A DNA stretch of 64,000 nucleotides from DUEN01 sp024277095. GTDB lineage: Bacteria; Chloroflexota; Anaerolineae; DUEN01. A program made the position numbers and the translations under genes. Every line of letters starts with the position of its first letter. Positions within the stretch are counted from its first letter, which is position 1. Below, in pieces: positions 25,654 to 34,510 of the stretch. Under the pieces are notes generated by a model. It was not told the origin of the DNA and did no database searches. It saw only the letters and a program-made list of their open reading frames with translations. The stretch spans positions 1 through 64,000 of the forward strand of contig JAJRVX010000401.1 of assembly GCA_024277095.1 (NCBI GenBank). Reading direction: 5' to 3'.

Positions 25654-26262
25654 TTATCCTATCCCCCCCTGCCAGAGCTGATAAAGGCCGAAGAGGAACA
25701 GCGCCACGGCGGACAGGCCGTTCAGGACGCGGCGAACCCGCGAGCCCAACCGCCCGGCCGTGGCGAAGAGGATGACAAGGGCGGCGAAGCCGCCGACGAG
25801 GGCGCCGTAGAAGCCCACCACAAAGCTGACGCCCAGGCTGGCCGACCGCCGCCATCCATCCAGCAGGATGGGCCCGGCGACGATTCCCCAGAACAGATAG
25901 GGATTGGGATTCAGCGCGTTCATCACGATCGCCTTGGCCAGGCTCCGCTGCCCGGATTCCGCCGGCCCCCCTACCGGATCTATCGGCCCCCGGGCTACCC
26001 GGTAGGCACTCCAGGCCAGGTAGAGGATGAACAATCCCCCGGCCACCTGCAGGGCGCGCAGGAACCCATCGGGCAGGCGGGTCAACGCCAGAAGCACCAG
26101 GGCAATGATGGGACCATCGCTGAAAAGCGGGGCCAGGGCAGCCGGAAGCGTCCGTCGCCACCCGTTCCGCATCGTTTGCGACAACAGGAACGCCTGAAAC
26201 GGGCCAGGCGACGCCGCCCCTGAGATCCCTAGCGCCATCCCCTGCAACAGATACGCGAACAA
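25654..26262 (-). CDS. LysE-family translocator (amino acid exporter)
   Basis: A 202-residue membrane protein with six hydrophobic segments, beginning 'GMALGISGAASPGPFQAFLL', the LysE/RhtB signature region (GxxxGxSPGP-like), and with 'NALNPNPYLFWGIV' in the middle. LysE/RhtB proteins export amino acids or their derivatives using the proton gradient. The start lies in the valS side of the gap and no strong ribosome site was seen. It is the last gene downstream of valS but separated from it by a hairpin. Confidence 0.85.
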   Translation of the reverse strand: MFAYLLQGMALGISGAASPGPFQAFLLSQTMRNGWRRTLPAALAPLFSDGPIIALVLLALTRLPDGFLRALQVAGGLFILYLAWSAYRVARGPIDPVGGPAESGQRSLAKAIVMNALNPNPYLFWGIVAGPILLDGWRRSASLGVSFVVGFYGALVGGFAALVILFATAGRLGSRVRRVLNGLSAVALFLFGLYQLWQGGIG

Positions 26263-26289
26263 AGCTCCCTCCCGCCGACGAATAGGAAA

Positions 26290-26315
26290 CGCCCGACGCC
26301 ACCTGGCGCCGGGCG
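26290..26315 (-). terminator. Terminator hairpin after valS
   Basis: On the minus strand 11-base arms CGCCCGGCGCC and GGCGTCGGGCG pair at 10 of 11 positions around AGGT and are followed by TTTCCTATT. It lies 31 bases past the valS stop. Confidence 0.7.
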
Positions 26316-26345
26316 CCTACACGATTCACATCCCCAACGAATCGC

Positions 26346-29066
26346 TCACTCCAACAGGGACAGCCGCTCCTGTAGCCGGGACAGCCGTTCCTTCAGTTCG
26401 GCCAGCTTGGCCTCCTCCCGGGCGACCACCTCGGCCGGGGCCTTGGTGCGGAAGCCATCGTTGCTGAGCAGCTTCTCGCTGCGCTGGATGTCACGCCGCA
26501 CGGCCGTTATGGCCTTGCTCAGCCGGGCCCGCTCCGCCTCCAGATCTACCATGCCGGCCAGCGGCAGGTACACCGTCGCCCCGCCAGCCACGATCGTCAC
26601 CGCCCGCTCCGGCGCCGGCAACGTCCCCTCGATCACCAGCCGGTCGGGATCCAGCCGCGCCAGCGAGATCAATACCTCCTGCTGGGATCGCAGCAGCGCC
26701 GTCTCGTCGCCGGCGCTGATCATGGCAGCGATCCGCCTCCCCGGCTCCACATCGTACTCAGCCCGGGCGTTCCGGATGCCACGCACGATCTCCTGCACCA
26801 GGTCCATCTGCGCCTCGGCCGCCTCGTCCAGCGCGCCGGCCTCCGGCCAGCGGGCGATGATCAGCGCCTCGCCCTGATGCGGCACCTGCTGCCAGATCGC
26901 CTCGGTCACAAACGGCATGAACGGATGCAACAGACGCAACGTGCGCTCCAGCACGTACACCAACACCCGCCGGACCGTCGCCTTGGCGTCGTCATCCTCG
27001 CCATACAGGCGGATCTTGGCGATCTCGATGAACCAATCGCAGAACTCGCCCCAGAGGAACTCGTAGATCCGGCGGCCGGCCTCCCCATACTGGTACGACT
27101 CCATCATCTCCGTGATCTCGCCCACCAGCCGATGATAGCGGCTGATGACCCAGCGATCGGCCAGGGTGAGGCCCGGATCGTCCGGGCTCATGTCCTCCAC
27201 CGGCCCCGTGTCGTCCAGATTGGTGATCACGAAGCGGGCCGCGTTCCACACCTTGTTGGCGAAGTTGCGCGCCGCCTCCACCTTCTTCACATCCAGCCGG
27301 ACGTCGTTGCCCGGCGTGCTGGACGTCATCAGGGTGAAACGCAGAGCATCACACCCGTACTGGTCGATCAGCTCCACCGGATCCAGCGCGTTGCCCAGCG
27401 ACTTGCTCATCTTCCGTCCCTGGGCGTCCCGGATGATCCCGTGCAGGTACACCACGCTGAAAGGCGGCTTGCCGGTGAACTTCAGCCCCAGCATGATCAT
27501 GCGCGCCACCCAGAAGAACAGGATGTCGTACCCGGTCTCCAGCACGCTGGTCGGATAAAAATACTTATAGTCCTCGGTCTCCTCAGGCCAGCCCAGCGTA
27601 CTGAAGGGCCACAGCCCGGACGAGAACCAGGTGTCCAGCACGTCCGGATCCTGTTCGATGTTCTTGCTGCCGCAGTGTGCGCACTCGGTGGGATCGACGA
27701 TCTCACACGTCTGTCCGCCGCAATCCTTGCAGTACCACACCGGGATACGATGCCCCCACCACAACTGGCGACTGATACACCAATCCCGAATATTCTCCAT
27801 CCAGTTGAAGTAGACGCGAGCGAAGCGATCCGGGATGATGCGGATGCGCCCATCCCGCACCACGTCGATGGCCGGCTCGGCCAACGGTTTGATCCGCACG
27901 AACCATTGGGTGGAGATACGCGGCTCCACGATAGTACCGCACCGCTGGCAATGTCCGATGGCGTGACGATGCGGCTCCACCTTTACCAACAGCCCTTCCT
28001 TCTCCAGATCGGCCACCAGACGCTCCCGACACTGGAAGCGATCCAACCCGGCGTACGGCCCCGCCTCCTCGCTCATGGCGCCCGTGTCCGTCATCACGTC
28101 CACCTGCGGCAGGTCGTGCCGCTGCCCGATCTCGTAGTCGGTGGGGTCGTGGGCCGGGGTCACCTTCACCGCGCCGGTGCCGAACTCCGGGTCCACCGCG
28201 TCATCGGCGACGATGGGAATGCGACGGCCCAACGCCGGCAGCACGGCCATACGCCCCACCGTCCGAGCGTAGCGTTCGTCCTCGGGATGCACAGCCACCG
28301 CCGTATCGCCCAGGATCGTCTCCGGGCGGGTGGTCGCCACCTGGATGAATTCGGTCGCCTCCTCGGCCCAGCGGCCCGATCCCCACTCGGCACGTGGCCC
28401 ATCCCATTCCTCGGTGATCAGCGGATAGCGCACATACCACAGATGGCCATCTTCCTCCTCGTGCTCCACCTCCAGATCGGAGATGGCCGACTCGCAGCGA
28501 GGACACCAGTTCACCAGATAGGTACCGCGATAGATCAACCCCTCCTTGTACAGGGTGACGAAGGCGGTGCGCACGGCGCGAGACCGCCCCTCATCCAGCG
28601 TGAACCGTTCCCGATCCCAATCGCAGCTCACGCCCAGCCGACGGTGCTGCTCCGTGATGCGAGCGCCGTACTCTTCCTTCCAGGCCCACACACGCTCCAG
28701 AAACTTCTCTCGCCCCAGGTCGTGGCGGGTCAACCCCTCCCTGGCCAGTTGGCGTTCCACCACGTTCTGGGTGGCAATGCCAGCGTGATCCGTGCCCGGC
28801 ACCCATAGCGTAGGAACGCCTTTCATACGATGATATCGGATCATGAGATCCTCGACCGCGGCCGTCATAGCATGCCCCAGATGCAGCACGCCGGTCACGT
28901 TGGGCGGCGGCATGGAGATCACGAACGGTTTCTGATCCCGGCTGGCCAGCCCCTTGGCAAACTGGGTCTCCGGCTTGAAATATTTCTGAGACTCCCACCA
29001 ATCGTAGATCTGTTGCTCGAACTCCCTTGGGTTATACGTCTTGGGCATCTCTCTCTGATCAGCCAT
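26346..29066 (-). CDS. valS: Valine--tRNA ligase
   Basis: A 906-residue class Ia aminoacyl-tRNA synthetase that charges tRNA-Val. HLGH is at residues 62-65 ('NVTGVLHLGHAMTA') and KMSKS at 552-556 ('GRKMSKSLGNALDP'). The editing domain (CP1) with 'TTRPETILGDTAVAVHP', zinc-type Cys clusters ('CPRCESAIS', 'CKDCGGQTC') and the C-terminal coiled-coil tRNA-binding arm are all present. The ATG at 29066 is selected because AAGGAGCG precedes it; a start six codons earlier would overlap that site. Expression is expected to be controlled by the T-box leader directly upstream. Confidence 0.97.
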   Translation of the reverse strand: MADQREMPKTYNPREFEQQIYDWWESQKYFKPETQFAKGLASRDQKPFVISMPPPNVTGVLHLGHAMTAAVEDLMIRYHRMKGVPTLWVPGTDHAGIATQNVVERQLAREGLTRHDLGREKFLERVWAWKEEYGARITEQHRRLGVSCDWDRERFTLDEGRSRAVRTAFVTLYKEGLIYRGTYLVNWCPRCESAISDLEVEHEEEDGHLWYVRYPLITEEWDGPRAEWGSGRWAEEATEFIQVATTRPETILGDTAVAVHPEDERYARTVGRMAVLPALGRRIPIVADDAVDPEFGTGAVKVTPAHDPTDYEIGQRHDLPQVDVMTDTGAMSEEAGPYAGLDRFQCRERLVADLEKEGLLVKVEPHRHAIGHCQRCGTIVEPRISTQWFVRIKPLAEPAIDVVRDGRIRIIPDRFARVYFNWMENIRDWCISRQLWWGHRIPVWYCKDCGGQTCEIVDPTECAHCGSKNIEQDPDVLDTWFSSGLWPFSTLGWPEETEDYKYFYPTSVLETGYDILFFWVARMIMLGLKFTGKPPFSVVYLHGIIRDAQGRKMSKSLGNALDPVELIDQYGCDALRFTLMTSSTPGNDVRLDVKKVEAARNFANKVWNAARFVITNLDDTGPVEDMSPDDPGLTLADRWVISRYHRLVGEITEMMESYQYGEAGRRIYEFLWGEFCDWFIEIAKIRLYGEDDDAKATVRRVLVYVLERTLRLLHPFMPFVTEAIWQQVPHQGEALIIARWPEAGALDEAAEAQMDLVQEIVRGIRNARAEYDVEPGRRIAAMISAGDETALLRSQQEVLISLARLDPDRLVIEGTLPAPERAVTIVAGGATVYLPLAGMVDLEAERARLSKAITAVRRDIQRSEKLLSNDGFRTKAPAEVVAREEAKLAELKERLSRLQERLSLLE

Positions 29067-29117
29067 CGCGCTCCTTCCCCCCATGCATGTCCCCTGTCTC
29101 CAATCTCAATCTCCAAC

Positions 29118-29367
29118 GAAAAACCCCCTCGCCACAAGGACGAGAGGGTTCTCCCGCGGTACCACCTTGCTTGACGGAAAGCGTTCCGCTTCCCGTCCAC
29201 TCTGTCGCGATAACGGGCGAACCCGGGCCTCCCTACTGGTGTTCAGGAGGCCAGCTCCCCGGCGACCTTCGGCGGCGCTTGTCGGGCGAGGCTCCCAGCC
29301 GACGACCTCGCCTCTCTGGCGACCGCGTACCGCCTACTCCTCCGGTTCCCAGCCATTGTCTCTGTTA
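29118..29367 (-). promoter_or_regulatory. T-box riboswitch of valS
   Basis: Read on the minus strand, the conserved T-box AAGGTGGTACCGCGGG lies at 29153-29168. It is followed by a terminator stem AACCCTCTCG/CGAGGGGGTT ending in TTTTTC (29118-29150). Upstream are a stem-I-like region containing AGAGAGG and GGCTGGGAG bulge motifs and a stem III (GGCCTCC...GGGAGGCC). A GTC triplet at 29264-29266 in the 3' arm of stem I is the likely valine specifier. Uncharged tRNA-Val pairing with specifier and T-box would favour antitermination and valS expression. Confidence 0.93.
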
Positions 29368-29624
29368 GAGCGTGTCTGAAAATTTACCGGTTAAGGTGTC
29401 TGAGGGGCTCTCTCAGTTACCAGCTCCACAGGGGGAGGTGTGGAGGGGACCTCCCCTCCACGGAAAACCCACTTTTCCGGCTTGCACCTGCCTTTCTCTG
29501 CCCTTTCCGAAGGACTCGGGCCGGGGCCGGGCAGGTCGAAGGCGGGAGAAGGGCTTTTTCCGGAGGGGCGAAGCCCCTCCGGGCCTCCCCATAGCAGGGA
29601 TAACGGCATTTCTCAGACACTCTC
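29368..29624. mobile_element. MITE, family A, copy 2, full length with TTA target duplication
   Basis: A 257-base element with terminal inverted repeats GAGCGTGTCTGAAAAT (left) and GAGAGTGTCTGAGAAAT (right, read inward). It is flanked by the direct repeat TTA on both sides (29365-29367 and 29625-29627). The interior holds GTGGAGGGG-AC-CTCCCCTCCAC and CGGAGGGGCTTCGCCCCTCCG palindromes, and there is no coding frame. TNA duplications and GAG ends are seen in IS5-related elements, so an IS5-type transposase may move it; this is inference. It abuts the 5' end of the valS T-box. Confidence 0.88.
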
Positions 29625-29685
29625 TTAGCGATGAAATTATAGCCCCAGGTCAACGGGGTGTCAAACAGGACAAAGCGCGAATGGC

Positions 29686-29723
29686 GGGGGGCTTTTGAGG
29701 GTTTGCATCCCCCAAAAGCCCCC
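29686..29723. terminator. Long hairpin downstream of the metzincin-like gene
   Basis: Arms GGGGGCTTTTGAGGG and CCCCCAAAAGCCCCC (14 of 15 pairs) around TTTGCAT, about 60 bases past the stop of the minus-strand gene. There is no T tract, so it is either a weak terminator, an mRNA-stabilising 3' structure or a remnant of an intergenic element. Confidence 0.5.
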
Positions 29724-29780
29724 TCCCTCGCCCAGCTCTCCCCTTCCTCACCTGGGCGATCGATCCCATGGTCGCCCTTC

Positions 29781-32700
29781 CTACCGTCGCACCATCGGCA
29801 GCCACGACCGGTGGCCCACAAACACCCGAATCGTATCCTGCGCGGACAGTCCCGTCTCGTCCTGGGCTGTGAGCGTGATGGTGTGCCATCCAAAACTCAG
29901 CGTGGTCTCCAACACCTCTCCCTGACCCAGGTCGCCATCCCGGTCCGAAGACCAGTGAAGCGATGCGGGGGACAAGTCTTTGAAGTCTTGATCATAAGCA
30001 TAGCCTCGCAATACCACCGGTAAGCCCGGATTCAAGATCCAATCATTCAAGGGCGATGTGATGAAGACCGTGGGCGGCTTGCGCGGCACCCGGAAGGGAG
30101 CAGGCACCTGGGCATAGGTGGTGTGGAAACCATCGGTGGCCGCCACGCGCAGCAGGGCATCGTCCCCGCCGGGCAATTCCGTGGCATCGATGGTCAGCGT
30201 CGTGTCGGTGATACCAATGGCGATCGGCTGCCAGGAGTTGCCGCCGTCCGCGCTGTATTGCACGATGAATTCGAGGGGGTCGCCGTCCGGATCTGAGGCC
30301 GTCCATACCATATGAATCGTGTCGGTGATGGTCTCCCCGCCTAGAGGTGAAGTGATGGTGACGGTGGGCGGGTTGGGACTGGCCTCCAGAGTGGCCAACG
30401 CCGCGTCCTCATGTTTGAGCACCAATCGCTTCGCCTGAGCGTCATAAGGCATGGTCAGCAAGAAGGACGTCGCTGTAATCGGCCCTCGGCTATCCAGGAA
30501 CACGTGCGGTGCGAAGGTGCGGGTGTGCAACACCCGACCGCCGGCGTCCAGAAGCTCCAGAGTGTAGGGCCCGTCGGGCAGATCATCCTGGAAATTGGGA
30601 TTTTGGATAATGTACAGGGGCTCCAGCTCGGCCGTCGTCGTGGTGGTAGTGGCGATACTTCCCTGCACCAGGAATCGAGGCTCATCGGCTGCCTCCGTCG
30701 CCCGGGCAGTGCTCGCGGTGACGTTAATGATCGCCTCATGCAAGGCCCTGTAAGTGTAATCGGAAGGCCATAGAGGTAAGCCGATCAGATCGCCGTAACT
30801 CATGATGTCAGCCGTCTTGGCGGGATCGATAACCCGTCTCCTTCGAACGTCGAAGCCATAATAGTCATTGGCCTGAGCGTGACTAAGCTGACAATTCGGG
30901 TAAGGCCAGTGGGGATCAGGTCCGCCCGGACTCCCGGGACGGCCGGGAGGGGGACAAGGTACATGTCGCCGGCCCAGCGCGTGGCCCAGTTCATGGAGGA
31001 AGTTGATCCCCATTGTTCGGCTCGAGCTCTTATGCTCGAACCACAGAACCCGCGAGGATAGATCTTGAGCCATTCCCTCAGTGGTCGTAAGCCAGGAATC
31101 GACATATCCCACGTAGTATGCGTTGCCCGGCCCAAACCAACGCTCCGACCAGGGACGTTGGGCGTTTAGAATCTCGTGTGGGCACTCATCTACATCCTTG
31201 CTTTGTAAGTAGTATTGGTGGTAGCAATAGCTAAGGAGGGTGGTACCTTTGTACAATCTAACGATACCGCGCCAATACATACGCCAATCGGACGTCGCCA
31301 TCGGGTATAGCCGCAGCCACTCAAAAGCCCTTCTGGCCCCGGCTTCTGATGGGTCCGTCCGAATACGGAGGCCATATACATAGAATGCCAGATCGCCACC
31401 GTCTACAAATTGTACATTTTGTGCTTTCGTGTTGTTGCAGTTGCTGTCCGGACGGTCGCACCGCCAGTTGACCTCGGCGACCATCATATAGGACCCCTCC
31501 ACCCATTGGGCCCCCTGGAGGGGTAGGCGGAAAAGAAGGCTTTGCTTTACATCACGACGCTCCGCGGTTGTGGGACGGCCTTTGCCCGCCAGGACGCGGG
31601 CTGTGACGGGGCGCAGGGGTTGCAACGTCCCCCGATCGCTGGTCAGCCTTCCGCTCACGTTGGGCACATCGCAGCCCGCGATGTCGTTGGGATAGCGAGC
31701 GCGAAGGTACACACGCACATATGTCTCCTTGCCCGCTATCAAGGGGGCCTGGTTCGCCAGATTTTGTATAACTTGCGTGACCTCAAAGCCTGTTACCTGG
31801 ATATCCGGCTTGAGCAACGTAAGGGCTTTGGGAGGCGTCTGGAAGGGGAATCCCGCGATTTCGCCGCTGGCCTGGTTGATGATCCGCTGGGGCCACCGGT
31901 CGTTGGCAAGCCTCATGAGCGTGGCGCAATCCACCCTGGCCCGGAAGCTGATGACTGCGGTCTGGCCATCAGGGATGGTTCCATTCCATACGATGCTGCG
32001 CGAATTCTTGTTGTAGCGAACGGTGCCAAAATTGGCATGCGCGCTTCCGGCCACGTAAGTGGTGTACTGAGGCAAGGGATCCGTCATCCGGGAAGGCGCG
32101 CTGGCACCCGTGGGACTGTCCCAGAAGAGGCTGATCGTATACGTGATCTCCTGACCCGGCGCGATGCTATCGGCGGGGTTTCCGGGGGGTGGCGCGGCCG
32201 CCTTAACCGCCTCGAAGGTGGGCGTGGGTGTAGGTGTGAGTGTAGGGGTGGGGGTGGGGGTTGGAGTAGCCTGAGCAAGGTAGAAAATGTTCTCAGTGTA
32301 AGAACCGGGATCCGGAAGACGGTATTCGATGGTGTTGCAATCGACAACCGTGCCGCGGTCCGCAACGGCGCCGGAGCAGGTATAGCCAGGCGGGGGATCC
32401 ACTACGATACGGTAACGATTGTACCCTCCATCCCACAGGGAAAAGGAAAAACGGCCATCTGAGGTGGTCGTCGTCTGCTGTAACTGTGTCCAGGAAGTAT
32501 CCCCCTCTTTACGAGCATGCAGCTTGACGTTCACCCCTTGCATAGGCGTCGCACCCGGGCCCAGGACCTGTCCGCCAAAGCGATAAGTGGGCGTGGGGGT
32601 AGGGGTAGATGTGGGGGTAGGGGTGGGAGTAGCCGGTGCGTCGTAGAAATTGTTGCCCGCATAGCTCCCCGATGGAGGCCGATCATATCCGATGGTGTTC

Positions 32701-34121
32701 TCGTCGATGACCCGCCCACCCGGGCCCGCCTGAGCGCCGATGGAAACGTAGCCGGGCAGATCCCGTTCGTGGAGGATGTAATACTGGTACCCCTGTACCT
32801 CCTGATGGAGGATGGTATACCGTCCCTGCTGATCTGTGCGCACTCTCTGCAACATCTTCCACGCCTCAGACTCCGTCGTCCGCCCCATCAGCTCCACCAA
32901 CACGTTCCAGAGGGGGCGCTGGCCGTCCAGCACGCGCCCCTCAAAGCGATACTCACGCACGGCGGCCAACGTCGGCGTAGGCGTCGGGGTGGGTGTCGGC
33001 GTGGGCGTGTCGGTGACGATCACCGCGCCGCCTGTGGGCGTCGGTGTGGGTGTAGGTGTGGATGTCGGTGTTGGTGTTGATGTTGATGTTGGCGTGGACG
33101 TAGAGGTTGCCGTAGGCGTAGCAGTGGGAAGGGATTGGATGTACTGCAAGATGGTTCCGTTCGCGCCTACTGTATAGGCTGTTGTGTCAGTAGCCCAGAC
33201 ACCATAAAGATGGTTGTTTGTCCCACTGGTCATGGGAGTCCACTCGGTTCCATCCCAATGGAGAATGGTGCCGAAAGCCCCGGCCGCATAGATGTCGTTG
33301 CTCGCCGTACCGTGCATGTCGTACAGGGCCTCGGAAGTCCCGGAAGGTGTGGAGTCCCACCCACTGCCGGTCCAGTGGTAGATATTTCCGTAGATGTTTC
33401 CGATGAAGAAGTCGGTTTCACTGGTGCCCCATATGGCGCTCAAATCGCTGGAGCTGGGATTGGTCATGGGAAACCACGGAGAAGGCCCCCAGAGCATAAA
33501 GCCCCCATCGCCGATGACAAATACCGATGAAGCCGTCCCCCAGATATCCCATAGGGGCATTGAATCAGGGGAGTCATACGTACCCGCGTCGATCAGTGTA
33601 CTCCAGGACGAGCCATCCCAGTGGGCAACAAACGCCTCATTGGGCGTGCCCGCTATGTCGGCTCCCGCTACGTAAATGTCGTTGACGCCGGTCCCCCAAA
33701 TTCCCCGCTGTATCTTGCCGGAAAACGTTCCCAGAGAGGTCCAACCACCGCCGCTGTAATAGAAGGTTTCCCAGTTGGTCATAACGTAGAGACTGTCAGG
33801 TCCGGTCCCCCATATGTCCACGATATTGTCCGTTGTGGGAGAGGATAAGGATACCCATGCGGTACCATCATAGTGGAGGATGGTACCATTCGCGCCGCCC
33901 GCAAAGACGTCATTGGGCCCGAACCCCCAGACGGCGTTCAGGTCTTGGGTGGTAGGGCTGGTCATGGAAATCCATGTACCCTGGGAAACGCGTGCTGGCT
34001 GAGGGGCACCAGGGGCGCTCAAAATAGGAGCAGCGAACAGGGACCCCAAGCCCAAACATATCAAAGCGAAGGCGACGAAAAGGAAGATGTGGCGGCTGCC
34101 TCGACGGCGTCGCAAGCGCAT
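29781..34121 (-). CDS. Very large secreted modular protein with metzincin-type zinc site
   Basis: A 1446-residue protein starting after GAAAGGAGGTCAAC. Residues 1-35 are an export signal. Next come about six beta-propeller-like repeats ('VWGFGPNDVFAGGANGTILH' type), then a long Thr-Pro linker. Two carboxypeptidase-regulatory/SdrD-B-like domains separated by Thr-Pro linkers follow, then a DUF11-like beta domain. The catalytic-type region has HELGHALGRRH (from H1043, pattern HExxHxxGxxH) and the Met-turn 'DIMSYG'. Two Ig/fibronectin-like domains end the protein. The zinc motif and Met-turn make a surface peptidase likely. The small gene 34157-34357 is 35 bases upstream. Confidence 0.85.
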   Translation of the reverse strand: MRLRRRRGSRHIFLFVAFALICLGLGSLFAAPILSAPGAPQPARVSQGTWISMTSPTTQDLNAVWGFGPNDVFAGGANGTILHYDGTAWVSLSSPTTDNIVDIWGTGPDSLYVMTNWETFYYSGGGWTSLGTFSGKIQRGIWGTGVNDIYVAGADIAGTPNEAFVAHWDGSSWSTLIDAGTYDSPDSMPLWDIWGTASSVFVIGDGGFMLWGPSPWFPMTNPSSSDLSAIWGTSETDFFIGNIYGNIYHWTGSGWDSTPSGTSEALYDMHGTASNDIYAAGAFGTILHWDGTEWTPMTSGTNNHLYGVWATDTTAYTVGANGTILQYIQSLPTATPTATSTSTPTSTSTPTPTSTPTPTPTPTGGAVIVTDTPTPTPTPTPTPTLAAVREYRFEGRVLDGQRPLWNVLVELMGRTTESEAWKMLQRVRTDQQGRYTILHQEVQGYQYYILHERDLPGYVSIGAQAGPGGRVIDENTIGYDRPPSGSYAGNNFYDAPATPTPTPTSTPTPTPTYRFGGQVLGPGATPMQGVNVKLHARKEGDTSWTQLQQTTTTSDGRFSFSLWDGGYNRYRIVVDPPPGYTCSGAVADRGTVVDCNTIEYRLPDPGSYTENIFYLAQATPTPTPTPTLTPTPTPTFEAVKAAAPPPGNPADSIAPGQEITYTISLFWDSPTGASAPSRMTDPLPQYTTYVAGSAHANFGTVRYNKNSRSIVWNGTIPDGQTAVISFRARVDCATLMRLANDRWPQRIINQASGEIAGFPFQTPPKALTLLKPDIQVTGFEVTQVIQNLANQAPLIAGKETYVRVYLRARYPNDIAGCDVPNVSGRLTSDRGTLQPLRPVTARVLAGKGRPTTAERRDVKQSLLFRLPLQGAQWVEGSYMMVAEVNWRCDRPDSNCNNTKAQNVQFVDGGDLAFYVYGLRIRTDPSEAGARRAFEWLRLYPMATSDWRMYWRGIVRLYKGTTLLSYCYHQYYLQSKDVDECPHEILNAQRPWSERWFGPGNAYYVGYVDSWLTTTEGMAQDLSSRVLWFEHKSSSRTMGINFLHELGHALGRRHVPCPPPGRPGSPGGPDPHWPYPNCQLSHAQANDYYGFDVRRRRVIDPAKTADIMSYGDLIGLPLWPSDYTYRALHEAIINVTASTARATEAADEPRFLVQGSIATTTTTTAELEPLYIIQNPNFQDDLPDGPYTLELLDAGGRVLHTRTFAPHVFLDSRGPITATSFLLTMPYDAQAKRLVLKHEDAALATLEASPNPPTVTITSPLGGETITDTIHMVWTASDPDGDPLEFIVQYSADGGNSWQPIAIGITDTTLTIDATELPGGDDALLRVAATDGFHTTYAQVPAPFRVPRKPPTVFITSPLNDWILNPGLPVVLRGYAYDQDFKDLSPASLHWSSDRDGDLGQGEVLETTLSFGWHTITLTAQDETGLSAQDTIRVFVGHRSWLPMVRR

Positions 34122-34156
34122 GTTGACCTCCTTTCGATATGATTGCGCACAAAGCC

Positions 34157-34357
34157 TCACACCTGATTCGCTGGTCTCCCTTCTTGCCATTCCATCAGAA
34201 CCTCTTCCACGAATTCCACCAAGTCCTCCACACTGCTGAACCCCCAGCGTCGGCCCGTATGCGGCTCCTCCAACGCGATCCTCAACAGTGCGGGTTCGTC
34301 TTGCCCCTCCCGCTGTTCTGTCCAAACATACAAAAGATAGATGCGAGGACGGCTCAT
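34157..34357 (-). CDS. Small conserved-looking protein in front of the metzincin-like gene
   Basis: A 66-residue protein ('MSRPRIYLLYVWTEQ' ... 'ALEEPHTGRRWGFSSVEDLVEF'). I have the impression that similar short proteins occur next to SARP-type regulators in Chloroflexota, but this rests on memory. The ATG is used here; a TTG four codons earlier is possible. It is probably co-transcribed with the large secreted protein downstream and is divergent from the SARP/AAA regulator. Function unknown. Confidence 0.6.
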   Translation of the reverse strand: MSRPRIYLLYVWTEQREGQDEPALLRIALEEPHTGRRWGFSSVEDLVEFVEEVLMEWQEGRPANQV

Positions 34358-34386
34358 TTGAGCGATCAAGGGAATAGGGGTATAAT
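34358..34386 (+). promoter_or_regulatory. Sigma70-like promoter for the SARP/AAA regulator
   Basis: TTGAGC (34358-34363), a 17-base spacer and a perfect TATAAT (34381-34386). It overlaps the start region of the divergent small gene, so the two transcripts could interfere with each other. Confidence 0.6.
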
Positions 34387-34510
34387 CTCACGTGACGGAT
34401 ATCACTCACTCCATCATATTCCAAGAGCGTTGAATAAACGTTGAAAGAGACTGGATCCGCTCATTCTGATCCGGACCGTGAATCGGAAACTTCAGCCTTG
34501 ACACACGGCC

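Noticed and set aside
26877..28808. A 643-codon open frame on the plus strand
   Set aside because: It is entirely antisense to valS and has no ribosome site or recognisable domain.
32980..33130. Repetitive GT/GGC-rich tract that might be read as a CRISPR or minisatellite
   Set aside because: It lies in frame inside the secreted protein gene and encodes a Thr-Pro linker; there are no spacers of constant length.
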